Source: Panopea generosa
Lineage: Eukaryota; Mollusca; Bivalvia; Adapedonta; Hiatellidae
Assembly: GCA_029582155.1 (NCBI GenBank)
Contig: CM055905.1
Coordinates: 65,987,356 to 66,051,355 of the forward strand
Reading direction: 5' to 3'
DNA length: 64,000 bases
Notes under the pieces: model-generated
Database searches by the model: none
Seen by the model: the letters and a program-made list of their open reading frames with translations, nothing else
What the model was told of the DNA's origin: nothing
Part shown: piece after piece, positions 55,738 to 64,000 of the stretch
How positions within the stretch are numbered: position 1 is the stretch's first letter
How the letters are laid out: each line of letters opens with the position of its first letter
Program-made: the position numbers and the translations under genes

Positions 55738-57690
55738 GAAGCTGTCAATATGAGACAGTACTACAAGTGCTGTCACACTGAAGTGTCATGAACCTGCCAG
55801 TATGAGACAGTACTACAAGTGCTGTCACACTGAAGTGTCATGAACCTGCCAGTATGAGACAGTACTACAAGTGCTGTCACACTGAAGTGTCATGAACCTG
55901 TCAATATGAGACAGTACTACAAGTGCTGTCACACTGAAGTGTCATAAACTTTTCAATATGAGACAGTACTACAAGTGCTGTCACACAGAAGTGTCATGAA
56001 CCTGTCAGTATGAGACAGTACTACAAGTGCTGTCACACTGAAGTGTCATGCAGCAGCTGTCAGCTTGAGATTGTAGTATTAGTGTTGTCACACTAAAGTG
56101 TCATACCACAGCTGTCAACTTGTGACAGTACTATAAGTGTTGTCACACTGCAGTTTCATACCACAGCTGTCAACTTGAGACAGTACTATAAGCGCTGTCA
56201 CACTGAAGTGTCATACCACAGCTGTCAATTTGAGATGTTACTATAAGCGCTGTCACACTGAAGTGTCATGCCACAGCTCAGCTGCTGTCAACTTGAGCCA
56301 GTACTATAAGCACTGTCACACTCAAGTGTCATGCCACAGTTGTCAACCTGAGCCAGTACTATAAGTGCTGTCACACTGAAGTGTCATGCCACAGTTGTCA
56401 ACCTGAGCCAGTACTATAAGTGCTGTCACACTGAAGTGTCATGCCACAGTTGTCAACCTGAGCCAGTATTATAAGTGCTGTCACACTGAAGTGTCAAGTC
56501 ACAGCTGTCAACTTGAGCCATTACTACAAGCATTGTCACACTGAAGTGTCATGCCACAGTTGTCAACCTGAGCCATTACTACAAGCATTGTCACACTGAA
56601 GTGTCATGCCACAGTTGTCAACCTGAGCCATTACTACAAGCATTGTCACACTGAAGTGTCATGCCACAGATGTCAACCTGAGCCATTTCTACAAGCATTG
56701 TCACACTGAAGTGTCATGCCACAGTTGTCAACCTGAGCCATTACTACAAGCATTGTCACACTGAAGTGTCATGCCACAGTTGTCAACCTGAGCCAGTACT
56801 ATAAGTGCTGTCACACTGAAGTGTTATGCCACAGTTGTCAACCTGAGCCAGTATTATAAGTGCTGTCACACTGAAGTGTCAAGTCACAGCTGTCAACTTG
56901 AGCCATTACTACAAGCATTGTCACACTGAAGTGTCATGCCACAGTTGTCAACCTGAGCCATTACTACAAGCATTGTCACACTGAAGTGTCATGCCACAGT
57001 TGTCAACCTGAGCCATTACTACAAGCATTGTCACACTGAAGTGTCATGCCACAGCTGTCAACCTGAGCCATTACTACAAGCATTGTCACACTGAAGTGTC
57101 ATGCCACAGTTGTCAACCTGAGCCATTACTACAAGCATTGTCACACTGAAGTGTCATGCCACAGTTGTCAACCTGAGCCATTACTACAAGCATTGTCACA
57201 CTGAAGTGTCATGCCACAGTTGTCAACCTGAGCCATTACTACAAGCATTGTCACACTGAAGTGTCATGCCACAGTTGTCAACCTGAGCCATTACTACAAG
57301 CATTGTCACACTGAAGTGTCATGCCACAGTTGTCAACCTGAGCCAGTACTATAAGTGCTGTCACACTGAAGTGTCATGCCACAGTTGTCAACCTGAGCCA
57401 GTACTATAAGCGCTGTCACACTGAAGTGTCATGCCACAGCTTAGCTGCTGTAAATTTGAGCCAGTACTATAAGCACTGTCACACTGAAGTGTCATGCCAC
57501 AGCTGTCAACTTGAGCCATTACTACAAGCGCTGTCACACTGAAGTGTCATGCCACAGCTGTCAACTTGAGCTGGTACTATAAGCTCTGTCACACTGAAAT
57601 GTCATGTCACAGCTGTCAACTTGAGCCATTAATACAAGTGATCACACTGAAGTGTCATGCCACAGCTGTCAACTTGAGACAATACTATAC
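55738..57690. repeat. 52/55-bp satellite derived from SINE-A, about 35 units
   Basis: The unit reads GTCACACTGAAGTGTCATGC, then CACAGTTGTCAACCTGAGCC, then ATTACTACAAGCATT (55 bp). The first six units are a 52-bp variant with GAACCTGCCAGTATGAGAC. The unit matches the antisense of SINE-A positions around CATGATACTCCAGTG to TGTCTCAAG (34175-34225). The marker variant CAAGTCACAGCTG appears at 56495 and 56880, 385 bp (seven units) apart, with the neighbouring variants in the same order, which shows a higher-order duplication. It lies in intron 1 of the EGF gene. Confidence 0.95.
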
Positions 57691-57744
57691 TCCATTCGTT
57701 ATCTATTGTCTGACCTTTTTTCTGATAAAATTCTAAGATGAGCT

Positions 57745-58176
57745 TTAAAGGGAATATGTCTGGATTCTTCAAAATCAATTTTTCCAATATAGCCTAAAAT
57801 TACCATATTGAAAAAATGATATTTGTTTAATCATGCCAAAATAATAAATCGAATAAGGGATTTCTTTACTTGGGCTTCGCTTATTAAAATAAATTTCCCG
57901 CTTAAAATTGTAACATAATTTGTGATTTATTAAATTAAAGAGTCTTAATGACGTTGTGAAGGTTGTCAAGAAGTATTCAAGTGCTGTCTATTTTTAGAAT
58001 TGGGATATTGATTCAAGTTTACCACTTTGATTTAAATATTATTTTGTCACATTTTGCTGGATTTGACATTAAACCAAATCATTCAAATTGTATTTATTAA
58101 TGATAACGAGATGTTTTTTATCCATTTTATATATAAAGACATTTAAAACTCTTTTTCCCTGATAAACTCCCTTTAA
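57745..58176 (-). mobile_element. TTAA-flanked MITE, family M1, copy 2
   Basis: It begins TTAAAGGGAATATGTC and ends GATAAACTCCCTTTAA. Its right half (TTAGAATTGGGAT, TCAAGTTTACCACTTTGATT, TATTAATGATAACGAGAT) is the reverse complement of 3030-3135 in copy 1, so the copies lie in opposite orientations. It follows the satellite with only about 55 bp between. Confidence 0.75.
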
Positions 58177-58300
58177 AAAGAATATGTTACATTAGAATGG
58201 TTACATTCCTTTGTTCCAACTTTCGCAAAAGTACAATATGTGACCGATTATTCTGTGTGTTCATATTGCAGTAAAGGTCAGTAAATGTTACCAGTTCCCT

Positions 58301-58457
58301 GGTTCAATGCAACACTGCTGTATTTCCTTATTTATTTATATGTTGATAGGACAGTGTTGTGCTGTAGTGCATAAATAGCATATATAACTGATTCAACGCA
58401 ACACTGCTCTATTTCCTTTTTTGTTTATATGTAGATAAAACAGTGTTGCGCGGAACC
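58301..58457. mobile_element. Small inverted-repeat element with two hairpins
   Basis: GGTTCAATGCAACACTG at the left mirrors CAGTGTTGCGCGGAACC at the right. CAACACTG...CAGTGTTG hairpins occur twice (58309-58358 and 58396-58450) as an 87-bp direct repeat. Confidence 0.6.
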
Positions 58458-58780
58458 CTCAAAACTGTTGTAAGTGTTCTAAATGCAAATGTTGCTGCTA
58501 CTGTTGAGGATACGACAATTATCATCATTGTGAATTCAATACATACAACCACCATGCAGACAGCGAAAACAGTGCCAGGAAATCAATGTTTCTTGATTGA
58601 CATTTAACATTAATCAAACCCAATGGGGCAGAAATAGAAAATATTAACAGAGGCAGTGATGCAGAGAAGTGATACATAATTGTTCTTTATTAACTGAAAG
58701 GCTTTTATTTTCCACTGGGATTTTTTCTGCTTGTCTGTTGTTGATTAAGCACTACCCGTATATTTGAATTTATAAAATAC
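58458..58780. other. Intronic unique sequence
   Basis: No exon or repeat recognised. Confidence 0.35.
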
Positions 58781-58957
58781 TCAAACCTGTCTTAAGCAGC
58801 CAGTCAAGGGAAGGAGCAAATGTGGCCCTTTAAGACAGGATGTTGCTTAATATAGGTTAATTTGCTTTAAAAGCATAGCAATAGGAAACAGCAAATGTGG
58901 GTGCTTAAGACAAGTAGCTGCTTAATAGAGGTGACCACTTACACAGGTTTGACTGTA
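58781..58957 (+). mobile_element. MITE family M4, complete copy
   Basis: TCAAACCTGT and ACAGGTTTGA form a perfect 10-bp terminal pair. The arms CTTAAGCAGCC / GGTTAATTTGC and GCTTAAGACAAGTAGCTGC are partly self-complementary. The right arm matches the 75-bp array unit at 23.7 kb. Confidence 0.8.
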
Positions 58958-59500
58958 TAAAATGAAATTGTGACAAAATTGAAAAATGTTTTTTTTTTAT
59001 GAAAATCTTCTGTTATTAAAAGTTATTGAAAGTTCTGAGAGTTTTTTTTTATTACCCTTATTAAATGTTATTAGAAGCCGGGGGCCGAGGTTTTTCCCCC
59101 CTATTCTTACTTGAACATCCGACTATTTTCAGCTGAGTTTCTTTCGTTTTTTGCGGAGGATCTCCAGCCACCCCTTCTAGTTTTTTCCTTTCACCGTCCT
59201 GCTTCAACACTTAATGAAAGCCGTGCATGTAGAATTGTTAAAGATAATCTCATCCCAATTATTGTCCTAGCCATTGTATGAATGCATGAAACTGATTCAG
59301 AAATCAGATTGATAAAAAAAAAAGCAACTAAAACCTCTATAAACTGTTAACCTTTCTAAACCAGACTTTTTGTTTGGTCCGGAGGTTGTCCGGTTTATGA
59401 AGGTTACACCGTATAATGTCTGTCTGTACAGTACCGTTATGTACCAATGTGGAGCCCATTGGAGCCCATTTATATATTTTTTTTTATTATAAAACATAAA
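58958..59500. other. Intronic sequence with low-complexity runs
   Basis: T-rich and A-rich runs. A short stem pairs AGACTTTTTGTTTGGTCCGG with CCGGTTTATGAAGG loosely near 59365-59410. No exon recognised. Confidence 0.35.
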
Positions 59501-59504
59501 AAAA

Positions 59505-59592
59505 ATTATAAATGAAAAAAAAAAAAAAATCCTCCCGTTTTTTTCCAGAAAAATTTTGACGATAATCTAGCAATTAATTTATAATGGGCTAA
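59505..59592 (-). mobile_element. MITE family M5, right-end fragment
   Basis: CCTCCCG, GATAATCTAGCAATTAATTT and ATAATGGGCTA match the right third of M5. It ends 105 bp before the EGF exon's splice acceptor. Confidence 0.7.
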
Positions 59593-59696
59593 AACATCTG
59601 AAGGGAAAATTACTGTTAAAAGAATTTGGTTGGTATCTGTGATATTTATTTTTGGTTATGCATGTTGTTTATTGTTATGATTGGTTTTGTTTTCAG

Positions 59697-59808
59697 GACT
59701 GAATGTGTGCTTATGTCAGAACGCGTGTGAACCGAATCCATGTTTCAACAATGCCACATGTACTGTGGACGCTGCAGGACAAACATATACTTGTACATGT
59801 CCACAAGG
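59697..59808 (+). CDS. EGF-repeat protein, exon with first EGF domain
   Basis: The acceptor TTGGTTTTGTTTTCAG/GA and donor AAGG/GTGAGC bound a 112-bp exon, phase 1 in and phase 2 out. It encodes LNVCLCQNACEPNPC, then FNNATC, TVDAAGQTYTCTC and PQG. This supplies cysteines 1-5 of an EGF domain; the next exon gives YTGDLCE with cysteine 6. The spacing C-x4-C-x5-C-x10-C-x1-C-x8-C is canonical. EGF repeats serve in extracellular binding, often calcium-dependent, but the usual calcium-binding D-x-[DN]-E signature is not seen here. The first residues belong to the signal peptide encoded partly by 52923-52980. Confidence 0.9.
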
Positions 59809-60064
59809 GTGAGCAAAGCTATAATAACTAAATTATATAAAACTTATTATGAAAAATTAAAAAAATGTACAATAGAAAAGTACATGTTCATATACATGAA
59901 GCATTTACTGGAAATAAAAACAACATATGTGAGATAATATATTATCATTTTATAACTTCTCATACCAAACCCACTGGGTGTTTGGAATATGTCTTGAAGA
60001 AAAACCCTGAAGAAAAAGAAAGTTACAATAAAAATAAAAAATGAATGAATTTGAACAAGTACAA

Positions 60065-60227
60065 TCAAACCTGCCTTAAGCAACCAGCTGAGGGATGGAG
60101 CAAAAGTGGCATTTTAAGACAGGGTGTTGCTTAATACAGGTTAATTTGCTCTGAAATCCTAGTAATGGGAATGTGGCTGCTTAAGACAAGTGGCTGCTCA
60201 AAGAGGTGACCATATACACAGGTTTGA
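60065..60227 (+). mobile_element. MITE family M4, complete copy
   Basis: TCAAACCTGCCTTAAGCAACC at the left and AGAGGTGACCATATACACAGG then TTTGA at the right. The layout matches 58781-58957, including TTGCTTAATACAGGTTAATTTGC. Confidence 0.8.
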
Positions 60228-60349
60228 CTACATTTTAAAAAAGAAAACTTGTAGCCTAGAGAAAATTGTTCATTCGGGTTTAAAGTTGGTTTAATTGAAC
60301 TTAAAATTTACTAGCAAATATTGACTTATAGAATATTAATACTTTGAAA

Positions 60350-60515
60350 ATCTGACTGACCTGTCACCACTGAGGTCATGTGTCGGGACTCTCTCTATAT
60401 AAAGACTTAATTTGAGAAGGGTGGCCCGGTTTTATTCAAATACTTTCTGAGGTTCTCAGTTACTTGAGCCGATAGTTATAGTTTGTAATGGGTTAAAATT
60501 GTTTAAATACCCTTA
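60350..60515 (+). mobile_element. SINE-B-like diverged fragment
   Basis: CTGACCTGTCACCACTGAGGTC, a weak box B (GTCGGGACTC), CTTTCTGAGGTTCTC and a GTTAAAATTGTTTAAATACCC-type tail retain SINE-B order at low identity. Confidence 0.45.
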
Positions 60516-60574
60516 AATGAAGAAAAAAAAAAAGTGACAAAATTACCCCCTCCTGGTCTGTGACTTTTTACACT

Positions 60575-62270
60575 GAACACATTGATATGAGATATTACAC
60601 TGAAACCATGGAGATGAGAAATTACACTGAAACCATGGAGATTAGAAATTACACTGAAACTATAGTGATAACAAATTACACTGAAACCATGGAGATGAGT
60701 AATTACACTGAAACCATGGAGATGAGAGAAATAACATTGAAACCATGGAGATGAGAAAATACAGTGAAATCATGGAGATTAGAGATTACACTGAAACCAT
60801 GGTGATAAGAAACTACACTGAAACCATGGAGATTAAAAATTACACTGAAACCATTATGATAAGATTTTACACTGAAACCATGGAGATAAGAATTTGCACT
60901 GAAACCAAGGTGATAAGAATGTACACTGAAACCATGGAGATAAGACTTTACACTGAAACCATGGAGATAAGATTTTACACTGGAACCATGGAGATAAGAA
61001 TTTACACTGAAACCATGGACATAAGAATTACACTGAAATCATGGAGATTAGAAATTACACTTTAACCATGGAACTAATATTTACACTTAAACCATGGACA
61101 TAAGAAATTACACTGAAACCACAGATATAATAATTAACACTGAAACCATGAACATAAGAATTTACACTGAAACCATGGAGATTAGAAATTACACTGAAAC
61201 CATTATGATAATATTTTACACTGAAACCATTGAGATAAGAGTTTACTCTGGAACCATAGACATAAAAAATTACACTGAAACCATGGAGATAAGATTTTAC
61301 ACTGAAACCAATGAGATAAGAATTATCACTGAAACCATGAACATAAGAAATTACACTGAAACTATGGACATAAGAAATTACACTGAAACCATGGAGATTA
61401 GAAATGACACCAAAACCATGGAAATAAGATTTTACACTTAAACTACGGACATAAGAAATAACTGAAACCATGGAGATAATAATTTACACTGAAACCATGG
61501 ACATAAAAAAAGTACTCTGAAACCATGGAGATAAGAATTTACACTGAAACCATGGACAAAAAAATACTCTGAAACCATGGAGATAAGAATTTACATTGAA
61601 ACCATGGAGATGAGAAGTTATGCCGAAACCATGGTGATAAGAATTTTGCTGAAATGATGGGGATGAATAATCACATCAAAACCATGGTGATAAAAAATTA
61701 GGTTGAAACCATGGAGATAAGAAATTACATGAAAACCATATATATATTAAAGAACTACACTGAAACCATGGAGATAAGAAATTACAATGAAACCATGGAG
61801 ATAAGCATTTACACTGAAACCATGGAGATGAGATATTACACTGAAACCATGGCCGTAATAATTTGCTGAAATTATGCAGATGAGAAATTATATCAAAACC
61901 ATGGTGATAAAAAATTACACCGAAACCATTGGAGATAACAAATACCATGAAAACAATATAGATCAGAATAAGCACTGAAACCATGGAGAAGATAAATTAC
62001 ATCAATCCCATGGAGATAAGAATTTACAGTACACTGAAACCATATAGATAAGAAATTACATTGAACCCACAGAGATAAGAAATTACATTGAACCCATGGA
62101 GATGAGAAATTACATGAAAACCATATAGATAAGAATTAACACTGAACCCATGGAGATGAGAAATTACATTGAACCCATGGAGATGAGAAATTACATGAAA
62201 ACCATATAGATAAGAATTAACACTGAAACCATGGAGATGAGAAATAATATCAAAACCATGGAGATGAGAA
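60575..62270. repeat. 27-bp tandem array, about 62 units
   Basis: The unit is ACACTGAAACCATGGAGATA then AGAAATT, with frequent variants (ATGGACATA, ATTATGATA, TTTGAACCCATGG). Nine codons per unit keep frames open on both strands, giving apparent proteins with METMEIRNYTET-type repeats. With intronic position, indels and stops throughout, these are not genes. Divergence rises toward the right end (61600-62270). Confidence 0.95.
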
Positions 62271-62829
62271 AAAGAATTTTGTTTGCCTGCGACAATAAAG
62301 GGGACATTTGCTTGACTGTGTAGGTTTGTGCCAAATTTCATTGAAATAGCTATTGGATTGATTGAATTTTTTTTCTCATAATTATGAAACACAATTCTTC
62401 GGAGCTGATGAAATGTGCACAGTAATTACGTTGCATCATATTACGGGCAACTTTCTGCATATTCACGGTCCCACGCCAATCAAGTTGCTGCGTCCGTAAT
62501 GATATTAAGTAAAGATTTATTGTATAATTATAGAATTAAAATCTTCATTTATGCATTCAAACAATTTTTATGGCAGTCACGCATGACACAGGATTCATGC
62601 TGCAATATTGTTCAGATCACATTTTCAGATATTTCTCTTTAAATATCGTTGAATCAGTTATGAAATTTAAATCAATACAGAGTCCCCACATAAAGCAAAA
62701 AGTCACATCCCCCCATTGTTGGAAAGGGGAGAGATAAGGGTAATCAAGATAAGGATCAGGTCTGCTCGTAACTCACAGACAATCAGTTTGTGCAAATGTT
62801 GTTGTATTGTTTTAAAGGTCCTTACAAGA
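62271..62829. other. Intronic unique sequence
   Basis: No exon or repeat recognised between the two arrays; a 75-codon plus-strand frame at 62415-62642 has no motif. Confidence 0.35.
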
Positions 62830-63545
62830 TTGACAATTGTTTGAGTTTAGATTTTAGATAGGATATTTTATGTTTTGTTTTAGATAGGACATTTGACAAT
62901 TGTTTGAATATCAGACAATTGTTCGAATTTTGTTTAGACCATTTGACAATTGTTTGAATTTTAGATAGACCATTTGACAATTGTTTGAATCTTATATAGA
63001 CTATTTAACAGTTGTTTTGAATTTTAAATAGACCATTTGGAAAGTGGAGTGTTGAGCCATTGGTTAAGTTTTGGATAGACTATTTAAGCTATTGTTTGAA
63101 TTTTATATAGACCATTTGACAATTGTTGTTATTTTATATAGACCATTTGACAATTGTTTGAATTTTAAATTGACCATTTGACAATTGTTTGAATTTTAAA
63201 TTGACCATTTGACATTTGTTTGAATTTTATAAAGACCATTTGACCATTGTTTGAATTTTATATCGACAATTTGACAATTGTTTGAATTTTAGATTGACCA
63301 TTTGACCATTGTTTGAATTTTATATTGACAATTTGACAATTGTTGTGATTTTATATAGACCATTTGGCAATTGTTGTGATTTTATATAGACCATTTGGCA
63401 ATTGTTTGAATTTTATATAGACCATTTGACAATTGTTGTTATTTTATAAAGACCATTTGGAAATTCGAGCGTTAAGCCATTGTTTGAATTTTGGATAAGA
63501 CTAATTAAGCCATTGTTTGAGTTTTATATAGACCATTTGACAGTT
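62830..63545. repeat. ~31-bp tandem array, about 23 units
   Basis: The unit is GACCATTTGACAATTGTTTG followed by AATTTTATATA. Two units carry a longer variant (GGAAAGTGGAGTGTTGAGCC at 63036 and a related block at 63459), about 420 bp apart, suggesting a longer-range duplication. The array stops about 33 bp before the splice acceptor at 63578. Confidence 0.92.
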
Positions 63546-63578
63546 CAAATAAAATGTTGACAAAATCTTGTTAAACAG

Positions 63579-63793
63579 GTACACTGGTGACCTCTGTGAA
63601 ACCAGGTTAACCAGTGTTGACTCATGTGACCCTGACCCATGTTACCACGGCGGCACCTGCCTGACAGTCAATGAAGGATTTAAGTGCATGTGCACTGAGA
63701 ACTACCTTGGATTAAGATGCGAGGCTGTGCGTCGACATTGTGCCAGTAATAATCCATGTGAGAGTAATGCTGTTTGTGAGGACATACCCAGTG
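63579..63793 (+). CDS. EGF-repeat protein, exon with EGF 1 end, EGF 2 and EGF 3 start
   Basis: The acceptor TTGTTAAACAG/G and donor CAGTG/GTAAAG bound a 215-bp exon, phase 2 in and phase 1 out. It completes EGF 1 (YTGDLCE), encodes a full EGF 2 (CDPDPCYHGGTC, then FKCMC and LGLRCE) and starts EGF 3 (HCASNNPCESNAVC). EGF 2 has the Notch/fibropellin-type pattern C-x4-C-x5-C-x8-C-x1-C-x8-C. The gene continues past the window, so total repeat number, any transmembrane segment and identity are unknown; Notch-like, fibropellin-like or other multi-EGF proteins are all possible. Translation beyond 63793 meets a stop within four codons, consistent with intron. Confidence 0.92.
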
Positions 63794-64000
63794 GTAAAGA
63801 ATAGTTTTGCTGTTTTCTATAAATTTATAAAATTATGTGGCAATGTACAGTTTTGTTGATTCTGTAAATTTATAAATTTATGTGGCAATGTATAGTTTTG
63901 TTGTTTTCTGTAAGAATCCCATTCTTCGGCCGTAAAAAATAAATTTTTGAACTGTACAATAGTTTGTTGTGTTAACTATTTAAATTCTGACAGGGCCCTC
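63794..64000 (+). other. EGF-gene intron 3, 5' part
   Basis: It starts GTAAAGAATAG. Two near-identical stretches (AAATTTATAAAATTATGTGGCAATGTA-type, 63820 and 63863) form a short tandem duplication. No further exon before the window ends. Confidence 0.6.

Larger units (their letters stand above)
52981..59696 (+). other. EGF-gene intron 1 (about 6.7 kb)
   Basis: Donor GTGAGTAAC at 52981 and acceptor TTGGTTTTGTTTTCAG at 59696; phase 1 on both sides. It contains M5 MITEs, SINEs, the 55-bp satellite, M1 and M4 MITEs and simple repeats. No additional phase-1 exon was recognised, but a small one could be missed. Confidence 0.7.
59809..63578 (+). other. EGF-gene intron 2 (about 3.8 kb)
   Basis: Phase 2 at both ends; joining CAA-GG with G-TAC gives PQGYTGDLC. 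More than 60 per cent of the intron is two tandem arrays (60575-62270 and 62830-63545). Confidence 0.9.

Noticed and set aside
60560-62392. Apparent repeat proteins on both strands (METMEIRNYTET and SVISYVHGF types)
   Set aside because: The 27-bp unit length keeps frames open; the array is intronic, and indels and stops break every frame.

Overview
The window is an intron-rich, repeat-dense eukaryotic genome segment. Its content points to a bivalve mollusc: B-box/coiled-coil/beta-propeller (TRIM-like) and EGF-repeat genes with consensus splice sites, several tRNA-derived SINE families, decayed non-LTR reverse transcriptase, many short inverted-repeat elements flanked by TTAA or TA, and repeats carrying phrases such as 'gagttatggccctttt' and 'aaggtcaaggtcac' that I associate with bivalve genomes. 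The species assignment is inference. No prokaryotic genes, CRISPR arrays or free-standing RNA genes were seen.

Two genes are supported. (1) On the minus strand, a two-exon gene (22694-22345 joined to 16824-15438) encodes a RING-less TRIM-like protein of about 578 residues: two B-box zinc fingers, a coiled coil and an NHL-like beta-propeller. The splice junction falls between the last two zinc ligands of the second B-box. (2) On the plus strand, the 5' part of a secreted or membrane EGF-repeat protein has a start/signal-peptide exon at 52923-52980, an exon at 59697-59808 and an exon at 63579-63793. Phases match at every junction and the gene runs off the right edge. The two genes show no functional link.

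Layout: 0.2-1.4 kb, decayed reverse transcriptase (minus). 1.7-5.5 kb, minisatellites, two abutting TTAA elements and a SINE whose body is amplified into ten 105-bp units. 5.5-14.1 kb, SINE/MITE fragments and long bivalve-type repeats. 14.9-22.7 kb, the TRIM-like gene, with its 3' coding end tandemly copied downstream and a 166-bp tandem array in its intron. 23-34 kb, AT-rich intergenic sequence with 75-bp, 10-bp and 33-bp arrays. 34-51 kb, SINEs, a second reverse transcriptase remnant, 53-bp and 25-bp arrays, and purine and G-rich tracts. 51-64 kb, the EGF gene, whose introns carry a 55-bp SINE-derived satellite (about 2 kb), a 27-bp array (1.7 kb) and a 31-bp array (0.7 kb).

The most interesting theme is satellite birth from transposable elements. 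One SINE family supplies a 105-bp satellite, a separate 55-bp satellite with a 385-bp higher-order period, and a three-unit (135-bp) copy that looks like an early stage. Pieces of two MITE families are likewise amplified (7.1-7.4 kb and 23.7-24.0 kb), and the 3' end of a coding exon is amplified in the same way (14.9-15.5 kb).
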